Shown here: in pieces, positions 7,127 through 15,502 of the stretch
Numbering within the stretch: the first letter of the stretch is position 1
Layout: the number at the start of each line of letters is the position of its first letter
NCBI GenBank assembly: GCA_900772675.1
Contig: CAAGRM010000065.1
Span: 1-20,000 of the forward strand
Direction: 5' to 3'
Source: Lachnospiraceae bacterium
Lineage (GTDB): Bacteria; Bacillota; Clostridia; Lachnospirales; Lachnospiraceae
DNA length: 20,000 nt
Translations under genes and position numbers: made by a program
Notes under the pieces: model-generated
What the model was told of the DNA's origin: nothing
The model's input: the letters and a program-made list of their open reading frames with translations, nothing else
Databases searched by the model: none

Positions 7127-8214
7127 TGTTCATGATTTTGATCGTTTTCGTAGATTTTCTGTACTTCTTCGGAAATCTGCTGCCGGATTGCGGAGAGATC
7201 AATATCCGGAACACCGTCTTCTGTGATCTGCGGTCCGGAAGGGGCGTTATATGGTTTGGTGTCGTCCATGGAAGGCGTCGGTGCATTGTTGAGATCCTTG
7301 AAGTCTTCCGGGACAGCCGGTTTGGAGGCTGGCTTTGTTTCCGGTCTGCGGCGGCGTTTTGGAAGCTCTTCTGCTTCATCGTCATCCGGCTCTTCCGGAA
7401 CAAAATGGAAATCATACATGGTGTTCCGGGAAACACGGGTACGGTTGGGAGACTTTTGCGTGCTGCGGTATGGATCGCGAGAGCTGCCGGAAGAAGAACC
7501 GCGGCGTTTCTTCTTTTTCTTTTTCGATGGGCGCGGATCAAAACCGGAACTGCGTTTTCTTCTGGAGCGTGCTCTGGCACGGCGTTCGCGTTCCTCTTCA
7601 TCGTCATCCTCCCAGTAGTCAGCCTCTTTCCACGGCTTGAACTGGAAGAGCATGCCAACGGCGGCGAGAATTGCGGAGGCAATCCAGAAGATCAGGTTCA
7701 GGTCGAGATCCTTGAAAAAGTATGCCATGCGGATTGTTGTGAGAGAACCGCAGATGGAGGTGACAAGAATCACGGAAATGCGTTCGAACGGAACACAGAT
7801 CAGACCGATTACGAAAGAAACGAGGGCAACAAGCGCGTAGCCTGTGATATCATTTGGGTTTACGAGATGCCAGAGGCAAAAACCGACGAGCCCGCAGATC
7901 AGAAGAAAAAGTCCGATCCGGTAGAGGACGAAGGCAATGATCGCGGTTAAAAGACCGATGCCGACAGCAAGCGCCAGGGTGACGGCTGGTGTCTGGTCTG
8001 TGTAGGTGCCTGCGGCATAGCCGGCGGCTGCGCCAAGAAAAAAGCCGGGGATTACGCTCCAGAGCTTGCGGAGTGCATAGCCGAAGAAGCAGTTCAGCAC
8101 GGCAAATACAATCACGATCAGAAGAAACTGCTGCTGATAAACGCCAAAGAGCTCTTTTCCTTTATCGAGTCCCCCGAGCAGCGTGTTGAGAGTTTGCGTG
8201 TTCAGATTCATCAT
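7120..8214 (-). CDS. DUF4203 (TM7S3/TM198)-like multi-pass membrane protein
   Basis: A 364-aa protein with about seven hydrophobic segments in residues 29 to 195. These include QFLLIVIVFAVLNCFFGYAL, SVIPGFFLGAAAGYAAGTY and LNLIFWIASAILAAVGMLFQ. A long, highly charged tail follows: an acidic patch (WEDDDEEERE), a Lys/Arg-rich block (PSKKKKKKRRG) and a Pro/Asp-rich end. The glycine-rich small-residue helices resemble the DUF4203/TM7S3-TM198 fold. Molecular function is unknown. AGGAG sits 7 nt upstream of the ATG at 8214, and a second Met follows at once. It is transcribed convergently with the lipoprotein gene, divergently from the 8365 gene, and ends inside a shared terminator. Confidence 0.8.
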   Translation of the reverse strand: MMNLNTQTLNTLLGGLDKGKELFGVYQQQFLLIVIVFAVLNCFFGYALRKLWSVIPGFFLGAAAGYAAGTYTDQTPAVTLALAVGIGLLTAIIAFVLYRIGLFLLICGLVGFCLWHLVNPNDITGYALVALVSFVIGLICVPFERISVILVTSICGSLTTIRMAYFFKDLDLNLIFWIASAILAAVGMLFQFKPWKEADYWEDDDEEERERRARARSRRKRSSGFDPRPSKKKKKKRRGSSSGSSRDPYRSTQKSPNRTRVSRNTMYDFHFVPEEPDDDEAEELPKRRRRPETKPASKPAVPEDFKDLNNAPTPSMDDTKPYNAPSGPQITEDGVPDIDLSAIRQQISEEVQKIYENDQNHEHE

Positions 8215-8259
8215 TTTTTTACTCCTATCAGATGTATCGGGAAAATAGATACAGGTTGT

Positions 8260-8288
8260 ATTTTAGTACGGAATGACGGTTTTGGCAA
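8260..8288 (-). promoter_or_regulatory. Promoter of the DUF4203-like gene
   Basis: On the minus strand TTGCCA (8288-8283) and TAAAAT (8265-8260) are 17 bp apart, with a start near 8253 and a short leader to the ATG at 8214. The plus-strand TTGGCA (8282-8287) overlaps this -35 but lacks a convincing -10 for the divergent gene. Confidence 0.6.
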
Positions 8289-8364
8289 GTGAAATTGTAA
8301 AACGTCAGAATAATGGAAAGGTGCATATGGTATAGGGAACAGAAAAAAGAAAGCAGATGCAGAT

Positions 8365-8790
8365 ATGAATCAGAACGAAGTATATAAAAATAGAAGAAAT
8401 CCAAATCCGGGGAACAAAGTGGAACGGCCGGAGCCGTTTGCGGCATGGCAGCTTTTCCGTGGACAAAATACGCAGGAGAGGCAGGAGACGCGGGAATGGC
8501 AGCAGATGCAGTCGTATTATTCAAAAACAGCATCAAAGCTGCAGCATCTGGTGGAAGCAGAATGCGACCGCATGGATTACCGCGGCAGCATGATGTACGA
8601 TGAGTTCCCGGACCGGCTTATGATGGAGCATACCTGTCGGAATATTGCGCGGCAGTATGATCTGGAAAACGACGGAGAGGATGAAAAAAGGGCAGAGGAT
8701 GAGCTGCTGGATCTGATCGGAGTTCTTTTCTACCATGAAATGTTTCGGCGACGAAGCCGGAGAAGACGATATTACAATATTTTGCTGTAG
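8365..8790 (+). CDS. Hypothetical protein, 141 aa
   Basis: I do not recognise the family. The protein is hydrophilic and has no signal peptide or membrane span. The first 40 residues are Asn/Arg/Gln-rich (NQNEVYKNRRNPNPGN) and probably disordered. The middle and end look helical, with a QSYYSKTASKLQHLVEAECD segment, then an acidic stretch (ENDGEDEKRAEDELLDLIG) and a basic tail (RRRSRRRRYYN). The predicted start ATG 8365 follows an A/G-rich stretch rather than a strong GGAGG site, so the start is less certain. It is flanked by the divergent DUF4203-like gene and by the methyltransferase, which has its own promoter. The coherent frame and codon use support a real gene. Confidence 0.65.
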   Translation: MNQNEVYKNRRNPNPGNKVERPEPFAAWQLFRGQNTQERQETREWQQMQSYYSKTASKLQHLVEAECDRMDYRGSMMYDEFPDRLMMEHTCRNIARQYDLENDGEDEKRAEDELLDLIGVLFYHEMFRRRSRRRRYYNILL

Positions 8791-8839
8791 GAGCGAAAGA
8801 TAGTAATAACAGGGTAACATATTTTTAATAATTTTCCTG

Positions 8840-8868
8840 TTGTGGTTTTAAGGAAAACAGATTACAAT
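8840..8868 (+). promoter_or_regulatory. Promoter for the methyltransferase operon
   Basis: TTGTGG (8840-8845) and TACAAT (8863-8868) have a 17-bp spacer. A dyad, AACAGG (8808-8813) with CCTGTT (8836-8841), overlaps the -35 and may be an operator, though the arms are only 6 bp. Confidence 0.55.
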
Positions 8869-8877
8869 ATTAGCGAG

Positions 8878-8910
8878 ATTGTAAAGGGCTTTATTACAAA
8901 TGTTTACAAT
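8878..8910 (+). other. Leader hairpin upstream of the methyltransferase
   Basis: ATTGTAAA (8878-8885) and TTTACAAT (8903-8910) are perfect 8-bp arms just after the predicted transcription start, 15 nt before the ribosome site. It could be an mRNA-stabilising hairpin or a DNA dyad bound by a regulator. Confidence 0.4.
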
Positions 8911-8935
8911 GATTCAGGAAGTTTGGAGAGTATAA

Positions 8936-10093
8936 ATGGAATTACAGAAATTATTACAGGATGAAATCCGGGAAGGATTGTACCGTATTACAATCAGTGG
9001 TCCGAAAGGGAACAGCGATGTGTCCAAGGTAAGGATCCGCCCGGTTGAAATAAAAGGAAAATTGCTCTTTCAGTGTCAGGAGACGGCCGGCACGAAAGAA
9101 TTTCATAAAAATCTGACAAAAGACGATGTGATCACCGAGATCAGAAACTGGATGAACGGAACCTTTAAGCAGATGCAGTTGGAATCCGATACCTGCACGG
9201 CATCCGTTCTGGTCAGCAAAAAGGGAACAATGACGATCAAAAAGAAACCACATATGAAAGGAACCGGCAAACCCGTCAATCTGGCGCACAACCGGAAAAA
9301 ACGGTACATTCTCGAGGAGGGAATTCCGGTTCCGTTTTTGCAGGATCTCGGTGTTATGACAAAAGAAGGCAAAATTGTGCGGACGCGCTACGACAAATTC
9401 CGCCAGATCAACCGTTTTCTGGAGTTTGTCGAAGATATCCTGCCACAGCTCCCATCCGGCCGCGAGATCACGATCCTCGATTTCGGGTGCGGAAAATCGT
9501 ATCTTACGTTTGCCATGTACTATTATTTCTGCGAATTGAAAAAGCTGGATGTCAATATCATCGGACTGGATCTGAAAGAGGATGTTATTGCCATCTGTAA
9601 TGGTCTGGCAGAAAAATATGGCTACAAAAAGCTGCATTTTTACCAGGGGGATATCGCCTCCTATACCGGACGCGATGAGGTTGATATGGTAGTTACCCTG
9701 CATGCGTGCGATACGGCGACGGACTACGCACTGGAAAAAGCGGTGAAGTGGAATGCAAAGGTTATTCTTTCCGTTCCATGCTGTCAGCATGAACTGAACC
9801 GCCAGATTGCAAATAAAGAGCTGTATCCGATCATGGATTACGGCATTTTGAAAGAACGTATGGCGGCGCTTCTGACCGATGGAATCCGGGCGAAGCTGCT
9901 GGAAAATGCAGGCTATGAGACACAGATTCTTGAGTTCATTGACATGGAGCATACGCCGAAAAATCTGCTGATTCGCGCGGTCAAATGCCGTGAAGGATCG
10001 AAAAAGCTGCCGAAGGAACTGAAAGCATGCATGGAAGCGTACCATGTGATGCCGACTCTGGCGGACCTCCTGACAGAAAAGGAGGAGCTGTGA
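8936..10093 (+). CDS. SAM-dependent methyltransferase (Methyltransf_32-like)
   Basis: A 385-aa class I methyltransferase. The first 160 residues form an uncharacterised N-terminal region. The SAM-binding motif I is ILDFGCGKSYLTFAMYYY from residue 180, followed by the acidic strand end NIIGLDLKEDV. LHACDTATD (His256-Asp259) and SVPCCQHEL (Ser279 onward) are the hallmarks of the Methyltransf_32 family, which also includes the eukaryotic METTL25/RRNAD1-type proteins. The methyl acceptor is not known; RNA is a reasonable guess from the family. The ATG at 8936 has TGGAGAG upstream. The stop codon overlaps the next start by one base, so the two genes are translationally coupled. Confidence 0.82.
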   Translation: MELQKLLQDEIREGLYRITISGPKGNSDVSKVRIRPVEIKGKLLFQCQETAGTKEFHKNLTKDDVITEIRNWMNGTFKQMQLESDTCTASVLVSKKGTMTIKKKPHMKGTGKPVNLAHNRKKRYILEEGIPVPFLQDLGVMTKEGKIVRTRYDKFRQINRFLEFVEDILPQLPSGREITILDFGCGKSYLTFAMYYYFCELKKLDVNIIGLDLKEDVIAICNGLAEKYGYKKLHFYQGDIASYTGRDEVDMVVTLHACDTATDYALEKAVKWNAKVILSVPCCQHELNRQIANKELYPIMDYGILKERMAALLTDGIRAKLLENAGYETQILEFIDMEHTPKNLLIRAVKCREGSKKLPKELKACMEAYHVMPTLADLLTEKEEL

Positions 10094-12561
10094 TGAACAA
10101 AAGAGCAGCAAGGATTCTTATACTTTTTCTTGTTTTTGCCGTGTCGGTCGGGGTGTTCACGCGCCTGATGAGCCATGAGACAACAGAGAATGCAACCGAT
10201 CTGGATGCGCCGGAGCTTCCGGTACTGTACATGAAAACAGCGGACACCATGGTGAACCGTATGTACGGATACCGTCAGGAGATGAATGGTGTTACGACAA
10301 GAGAAAATCTGACACCGCTGCCCATGGACCGTTCGCTTACACTGGAAATTGATGCGAAGGGACAGAAAATTAAAAATGTGACCTATACAGTGGAAAGTAC
10401 GGATGGAAGTGCGCTGATCGAAAACTCCGTATTGAAAACGTTTGATGAGGACGGAAGCTGTCTGAAAGTGGATTTTCAGCTGGAAACCGCTATTCTGATG
10501 AATCAGGAATATACGCTGAAGTTTGAAGTTTCCTATGGAGAGGGCAAGTCTGCCTGGTACTATACCCGCATTGTACAGCGAAACGGCGTGGCGGTCGGAG
10601 ACTATCTTTCCTATGCGCAGATGTTTGCACAGACATGTCTGGACAAAACACAGGCAGAGTCACTGGTTCCGCAGCTTGAGCCGGATGAGACGGGAGATAA
10701 TTCTTCTTTCTATCACGTTGATATTCATTCGAGCCTCGACCAGATTTCCTGGGGAAGCCTTGCGCCGACCATGGTACAGCAGCCGGTGCAGCAGATCAAG
10801 GAAGCGAATGAGACGACAACCAGCATTACGCAGGAGTACATGATCAGTGCACAGGATGAGAACGGTGGAACGGAGTATTACACCGTGACAGAGTTCTACC
10901 GGATGCGGGAGTCGAATGGGGAGATCATCCTTCTGGACTTTGAACGGAGTGCACAGCAGATTTTTGATCCGGAGCTTGGGGTTCTGACAAAATCGGGCGT
11001 CAACCTTGGCGTGACCGGGGAGGATACCAAGTATGTGACGAATACGGCAGGGGATATTGTGGCGTTTGTGGTAAACGGAGATCTCTGGTGTTACAACCGC
11101 AGCGCCAATAAGACGGTCCGTGTCTTTAGCTTCCGTGAAAATGGCAGTACGGACGACAGAGAGCAGCATGGCGAGCATGATGTCAATATTGTCCGTGTGG
11201 ACGATGCGGGGGATGTGACATTTGTTGTTTACGGTTATATGAACCGCGGAAACCACGAAGGTGAAGTGGGAGCAGCCGTTTATTATTACCGCGCCGAGCG
11301 GAATGTAGCGACGGAGGAAATTTTCGTTCCGGCGGATATTTCCTATGAGATGCTGAAAAAGCAGATCGACCGTCTTTCCTATGTCAACAAGCAGAAGGAA
11401 ATGTATCTGTATCTCAATGAAAGCCTGTGCAAGGTCGATATCGGAACCGGTACGACAACGGTGATTCGGGAACAAATCCCGGAGGACTGCTTTGTGGTAT
11501 CGGAGAGTCAGGAAAGCATTGCGTGGATGGATGCAGAAAATGCAAGCAGTGCGACGAATATTACGGTGATGAACCTGGAGAGCGGCGTGACGCAGCAATT
11601 TCGTGCAGATGACGGGCAGAAGATCCGTGCGCTTGGTTTTATCAATGAAGATTTTGTCTATGGTATGGCAAACGATGGAGATATTTTAAAGGACATTTCC
11701 GGAAATGAAATTTTTGCCATGCATACGGTACGGATTGTCAGTATCGATGGAACCGTGAAAAAAGAGTATCACCAGGAAGGATATTATGTGACTGATGTGT
11801 CAATCTCAGACGGGCTTTTGGAGCTGGACCGTGTGGTGCGCCAGGATACGGGGTATGCGGACGCAACAGAGGATCACATTATGAACGGAGAGCAGCAGAG
11901 CCAGGAAATGGTGACAGGACGTCTGGCAACCGTGGACGACCGCAGGAAGCAGCAGTTCCTTCTGGAGTTTTCGACAAGCGGAAAGACGCAGTCACTCCTG
12001 ACATTGACACCGAAATATATTTACTCGACACGCAGAACCGATCTTACCATGTCGTATGATACCGGAAATGCGGATCTTTACTATGTTTACGGAAAAGGAA
12101 AGCTGATCGGAATCTTGAGCTCTCCGGCAGAGGCGGTACAGCTTGCCGATGCGAATGTCGGCGTTGTTCTGAACAGCTGTCAGTCCTACGTATGGGAGCG
12201 CGGAAACCGTCCGCAGGGCATGCGCCTCGATGAGACGACAATGCCGTCCGGATTCCAGAGTGCATCTCTGGATGAAAACGTGCTGAAGGAGTCACTGGGA
12301 GATGATTACGAGCTGCTGAATCTGACAGGCTGTACAAGAGAGGAAATTCTCTATATGATCAGCAGTGGCTACGGTGTTGTTGTAAAGACGGGCGAGAACG
12401 AGAGCCGGCTTCTGACAGGATATGACATTTTCGGAAATTCCTGGCTGTATAATCCGGCAACGGGCGAGACGACCGCACTTTCTGATGATGACAGCGATGC
12501 TTTGTTCGCGCAGTACGGCAATGTATTTATCAGTTACATCAAAAAAGTAAAGATCCAGTAA
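10093..12561 (+). CDS. Membrane-anchored exported protein of unknown function, 822 aa
   Basis: The N-terminus has basic residues (MNKRAAR) and one hydrophobic segment (about 8-22, ILILFLVFAVSVGVF) with no lipobox, so it is probably a signal anchor with an extracytoplasmic body. Residues 50 to 250 look like beta-rich extracellular domains. Residues 320 to 620 contain repeated short strands such as DIVAFVVNGDLWCYN, suggestive of a beta-propeller. The last 120 residues (LLTGYDIFGNSWLYNPATGE, then ALFAQYGNVFISYI) resemble the end of a C39-like papain-fold domain, but the expected histidine before LTGYD is not seen, so this is tentative. The ATG at 10093 overlaps the upstream TGA and has GGAGG at 10081. 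An in-frame ATG at 10027 lies inside the methyltransferase and is rejected. Confidence 0.75.
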   Translation: MNKRAARILILFLVFAVSVGVFTRLMSHETTENATDLDAPELPVLYMKTADTMVNRMYGYRQEMNGVTTRENLTPLPMDRSLTLEIDAKGQKIKNVTYTVESTDGSALIENSVLKTFDEDGSCLKVDFQLETAILMNQEYTLKFEVSYGEGKSAWYYTRIVQRNGVAVGDYLSYAQMFAQTCLDKTQAESLVPQLEPDETGDNSSFYHVDIHSSLDQISWGSLAPTMVQQPVQQIKEANETTTSITQEYMISAQDENGGTEYYTVTEFYRMRESNGEIILLDFERSAQQIFDPELGVLTKSGVNLGVTGEDTKYVTNTAGDIVAFVVNGDLWCYNRSANKTVRVFSFRENGSTDDREQHGEHDVNIVRVDDAGDVTFVVYGYMNRGNHEGEVGAAVYYYRAERNVATEEIFVPADISYEMLKKQIDRLSYVNKQKEMYLYLNESLCKVDIGTGTTTVIREQIPEDCFVVSESQESIAWMDAENASSATNITVMNLESGVTQQFRADDGQKIRALGFINEDFVYGMANDGDILKDISGNEIFAMHTVRIVSIDGTVKKEYHQEGYYVTDVSISDGLLELDRVVRQDTGYADATEDHIMNGEQQSQEMVTGRLATVDDRRKQQFLLEFSTSGKTQSLLTLTPKYIYSTRRTDLTMSYDTGNADLYYVYGKGKLIGILSSPAEAVQLADANVGVVLNSCQSYVWERGNRPQGMRLDETTMPSGFQSASLDENVLKESLGDDYELLNLTGCTREEILYMISSGYGVVVKTGENESRLLTGYDIFGNSWLYNPATGETTALSDDDSDALFAQYGNVFISYIKKVKIQ

Positions 12562-12570
12562 TTTACGGGG

Positions 12571-12599
12571 TTTTCTAATGCATGAAAAAGTGATAAAAT
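12571..12599 (+). promoter_or_regulatory. Probable extended -10 promoter for asnS
   Basis: TAAAAT (12594-12599) is preceded by TG at 12591-12592, forming an extended -10. The -35 is poor (TTTTCT, 12571-12576; 17-bp spacer). The predicted start near 12606 puts the leader hairpin at the extreme 5' end of the mRNA. Confidence 0.5.
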
Positions 12600-12607
12600 G
12601 GAACCAT

Positions 12608-12640
12608 TCAGAGCCATGCGGAATCGAGATGGGGCTCTGA
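12608..12640 (+). other. 5'-terminal leader hairpin of asnS
   Basis: TCAGAGCC (12608-12615) pairs perfectly with GGCTCTGA (12633-12640) around a 17-nt loop; AT/AT next to the loop can extend the stem with two bulged Gs. No T-box antiterminator sequence and no U-run terminator follow. The arm ATTCAGAGCC recurs, as its complement, at 1366-1375. Confidence 0.55.
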
Positions 12641-12676
12641 AAAGTTACGTAATGAAATATTTAGGGAGAAAAGACA

Positions 12677-14068
12677 ATGAAACTTACAACCATCCGAGAG
12701 ATTTATAAGAACCGGGAAGCATACCTGGACAAAGAAGTAACCGTAGGCGGCTGGGTCCGCAGTGTGCGCGACTCCAAAACCTTTGGATTTATCGTTCTGC
12801 ACGACGGAAGCTATTTCGAAACGCTGCAGATTGTATACCACGATGAAATGGAGAACTTTGCCGAGATTTCCAAAACGAATGTCGGCGCAGCCATCATCGT
12901 AAAAGGTACTCTGGTTGCAACTCCGCAGGCAAAGCAGCCATTTGAAATTCAGGCAGCAGAAATTACCGTAGAGGGCGCTTCTGCACCGGATTACCCGCTG
13001 CAGAAAAAACGCCACTCCATGGAATACCTTCGTACCATTTCCCATCTGCGTCCGAGAACCAACACCTTCCAGGCAGTATTCCGTGTTCGTTCCCTTTGTG
13101 CGTATGCGATTCACCAGTTCTTCCAGGAGAGAGACTTTGTTTACGTCAACACTCCGCTGATCACCGGAAGTGACTGTGAGGGAGCAGGTGAGATGTTCCA
13201 GGTAACTACCATGGATCTCAATGATATTCCGAAGACAGAGGACGGTGCGGTAGATTTTGCACAGGATTTCTTCGGAAAGAAGACAAGCCTTACCGTAAGC
13301 GGCCAGTTAAACGGAGAAACCTTTGCACAGGCGTTCCGCAATATTTACACCTTCGGACCGACGTTCCGTGCAGAAAATTCCAACACCACCCGTCATGCTG
13401 CGGAGTTCTGGATGATTGAGCCGGAAATTGCATTCGCTGATCTGGAAGATGATATGGAGCTTGCGGAGGCAATGCTGAAATATGTGATCCGCTACGTCAT
13501 GGACCACGCGCCGGAAGAAATGCAGTTCTTCAACAGCTTTGTGGACAAAGGACTGCTTGAGCGTCTGAACCATGTGGTAAATTCCGAGTTCGGCCGTGTG
13601 ACCTATACCGAAGCGATCGAGCTTCTGGAGAAAAACAACGACAAGTTTGATTACAAAGTATACTGGGGATGCGATCTGCAGACCGAGCATGAGCGTTATC
13701 TGACCGAGCAGATCTTTAAGAGACCTGTTTTCGTGACGGATTATCCGAAGGAGATCAAAGCGTTCTACATGAAACTGAACGACGATAACAAGACCGTTGC
13801 CGCTATGGACTGTCTGGTTCCGGGCATCGGAGAGATTATCGGCGGAAGCCAGCGTGAGGATGATTATGACAAGCTGCTCGGACGTATGGAAGAGCTGGGT
13901 CTTGCTGCGGAAGATTACGGATTCTATCTGGATCTCAGAAAATACGGTTCTACGCATCATGCAGGCTTTGGACTGGGATTTGAGAGATGCGTAATGTATC
14001 TGACCGGAATGGGAAATATCCGTGACGTAATTCCGTTCCCGAGAACAGTCAACAACTGCGAGCTGTAA
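12677..14068 (+). CDS. asnS: Asparaginyl-tRNA synthetase
   Basis: Charges tRNA-Asn with asparagine in the cytoplasm. The 463-aa length matches bacterial AsnRS. The N-terminal OB-fold anticodon-binding domain shows [20 protein letters not shown] and the FETLQIVY strand. The class II catalytic core has motif 2 [20 protein letters not shown] starting at Phe230, with the RAEN signature expected for AsnRS rather than AspRS, and motif 3 [15 protein letters not shown] with Arg437. The protein ends [17 protein letters not shown], typical of the family. TAGGGAGAA lies upstream of the ATG at 12677. In many Firmicutes this gene has a T-box leader; here only a short hairpin is present, so tRNA-sensing control is not evident. 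Confidence 0.97.
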   Translation: MKLTTIREIYKNREAYLDKEVTVGGWVRSVRDSKTFGFIVLHDGSYFETLQIVYHDEMENFAEISKTNVGAAIIVKGTLVATPQAKQPFEIQAAEITVEGASAPDYPLQKKRHSMEYLRTISHLRPRTNTFQAVFRVRSLCAYAIHQFFQERDFVYVNTPLITGSDCEGAGEMFQVTTMDLNDIPKTEDGAVDFAQDFFGKKTSLTVSGQLNGETFAQAFRNIYTFGPTFRAENSNTTRHAAEFWMIEPEIAFADLEDDMELAEAMLKYVIRYVMDHAPEEMQFFNSFVDKGLLERLNHVVNSEFGRVTYTEAIELLEKNNDKFDYKVYWGCDLQTEHERYLTEQIFKRPVFVTDYPKEIKAFYMKLNDDNKTVAAMDCLVPGIGEIIGGSQREDDYDKLLGRMEELGLAAEDYGFYLDLRKYGSTHHAGFGLGFERCVMYLTGMGNIRDVIPFPRTVNNCEL

Positions 14069-14100
14069 AAAAAGAAGAAAAAGCAATATAGAACTTTAAA

Positions 14101-14160
14101 AATACGGATGCCGGGCGCAGGGGAATCCAATGTGGATTTTACGCGTCTGACGTCCGTATT
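14101..14160 (+). other. Long imperfect hairpin after asnS
   Basis: AATACGGATGCCGGGCGC (14101-14118) pairs with 14143-14160 over 18 positions with one mismatch and a few G-U pairs. The loop holds a second stem, AATCC/GGATT (14124-14128/14134-14138). It lies 32 bp after the asnS stop and has no T run on the plus strand, so it is either an unusual terminator or a processing/stability element. Confidence 0.6.
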
Positions 14161-14373
14161 CTGATCATAGGAGCTATTTCATTCCATGGGGCGAAATCTG
14201 TTTTCAACAAATAATAGCAAGAATTCTCCCACTGACAGGAGGCAAATCATAGTCAGCATTCTGCTGATAAGTCAGATTCTGTGAAATTACCGGCTGTGGG
14301 TTGAAACAAGAGGTGGCAGAAACGGAAGGAAGAAGCGGATCGGAATTGTTTCAGGAAGAAAGGGGTGTGTTTG
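14161..14373. other. Non-coding spacer before the repair cluster
   Basis: No gene and no convincing promoter were found. A perfect AGGAGG at 14237-14242 is followed by no ATG, GTG or TTG at the right distance, so it may be a relic. Confidence 0.4.
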
Positions 14374-15438
14374 ATGCGGTTTATTCATATTGCGGATGTG
14401 CATCTCGGAATGCAGCCGGATGCGGGATTTCCCTGGAGCGAAGAGCGCGGAGAAGCCATGTGGGAGAGCTTTCGACGGATCATCCGTCTTGCCGGACAGG
14501 AAAAGCCGGATTTTTTACTGATTGCGGGAGATCTGTTCCAGCGCCAGCCTCTGCTTCGGGAATTAAAGGAGGTGAATGCCCTTTTCGCTTCCGTTCCGGA
14601 GACAATCATCGTGCTGATCGCAGGAAATCATGATTATGTGAAACGGGAGAGCTTTTACCGTGGATTCGACTGGGCAGACAATGTGGTAATGCTTTTGTCG
14701 CCGGAAATGGAGTGCGTCGAAATCCCGGAGAAAAAAACGGCGGTGTATGGATGCAGCTATGACAGGAAAGAGATTCCGGAAAACCGTCTGGAAGGTGCAA
14801 GACCGGAGGGAAACATGAAGTATCATCTGCTGCTTGCGCATGGCGGAGATGCCCGTCATATGCCGTGGAACCCGGGACGTATGGCGCAGGCAGGATTTGA
14901 TTATATTGCGTGCGGCCACATCCATAAGCCCGGGGTTCTGGTGGCGGACAAAATGGCGTATGCAGGTGCACTGGAACCGACGGACGAGACACAGATCGGG
15001 CCACACGGGTATATCCGTGGAACGGTGGATGAGCACGGGACACGGATTGCGTTCGTACCGTTTGCCCGGTACGAATACGAAGATCTGACACTGCATGTGA
15101 CAGAGGAGCTGACGCAGTACGCGCTTGAAACCATGCTGAAAGAGGTGCTGGCGCAGCAGGAGGACGAGAAAATCCGGAAAATCATCCGTCTGAGACTGCA
15201 GGGACACCGCGCCGCAGAGCTGGAATTTTCCCCGAAGCGGCTGCTGGACTGTGGCAGAGTCATTTCGGTGGAGGATGAAACACGGCCCGCATACGATCTG
15301 GAGCAGTTGAAAAAAACGTATGGCGCGAGTCTGATCAGTGCCTATATCGAAGCATTTGAGAAAAAAACGGATGCGCAGTCACAGAAGGCACTTGACTATG
15401 GACTGGAAGCGCTGCTTGCAGCACGCAGAAACAGTTAA
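14374..15438 (+). CDS. SbcD/YhaO-like DNA repair exonuclease (metallophosphoesterase)
   Basis: A 354-aa nuclease of the calcineurin-like phosphoesterase superfamily. All metal-site motifs are visible: DVHLG (Asp8, His10), AGDLFQRQ (Asp53), AGNHDY (Asn85, His86), LLAHGGD (His156) and CGHIHKPG (His182, His184). By analogy with SbcD/Mre11/YhaO it should cut DNA ends or hairpins with a partner ATPase, and the next gene fits that partner. The ATG at 14374 is preferred over the GTG at 14365 because GAAAGGGG ends 8 nt upstream and MRFIHIADVHLG is the normal family start. It is shorter than E. coli SbcD and has a reduced C-terminal cap. It is the first gene of a four-gene same-strand cluster. Confidence 0.88.
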   Translation: MRFIHIADVHLGMQPDAGFPWSEERGEAMWESFRRIIRLAGQEKPDFLLIAGDLFQRQPLLRELKEVNALFASVPETIIVLIAGNHDYVKRESFYRGFDWADNVVMLLSPEMECVEIPEKKTAVYGCSYDRKEIPENRLEGARPEGNMKYHLLLAHGGDARHMPWNPGRMAQAGFDYIACGHIHKPGVLVADKMAYAGALEPTDETQIGPHGYIRGTVDEHGTRIAFVPFARYEYEDLTLHVTEELTQYALETMLKEVLAQQEDEKIRKIIRLRLQGHRAAELEFSPKRLLDCGRVISVEDETRPAYDLEQLKKTYGASLISAYIEAFEKKTDAQSQKALDYGLEALLAARRNS

Positions 15439-15502
15439 GGATGGATGCGTATGTCGCAGGATCTGGGAACGAGAGTACATGAATGATTGCGGGAGGGAAA
15501 AG

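Noticed and set aside
7126..7950. A 274-codon plus-strand frame inside the DUF4203-like gene
   Set aside because: It lacks a ribosome site and overlaps a gene with a good promoter, start and membrane topology on the other strand.
8771..8871. ATTACAATATT occurring twice, 90 bp apart (8771 and 8861)
   Set aside because: Low-complexity AT sequence; the second copy is explained by the -10 region, and no array or third full copy exists.
8954..10111. A 385-codon minus-strand frame opposite the methyltransferase
   Set aside because: It is the antisense shadow of a gene with clear SAM-binding motifs; its translation has no recognisable domain.
12562..12676. T-box riboswitch for asnS
   Set aside because: The leader is only about 70 nt and lacks the conserved T-box sequence and a terminator/antiterminator pair.
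14237..14260. Perfect AGGAGG suggesting a small gene before the nuclease
   Set aside because: No ATG, GTG or TTG lies at a suitable distance, and the following frame closes after about 13 codons.
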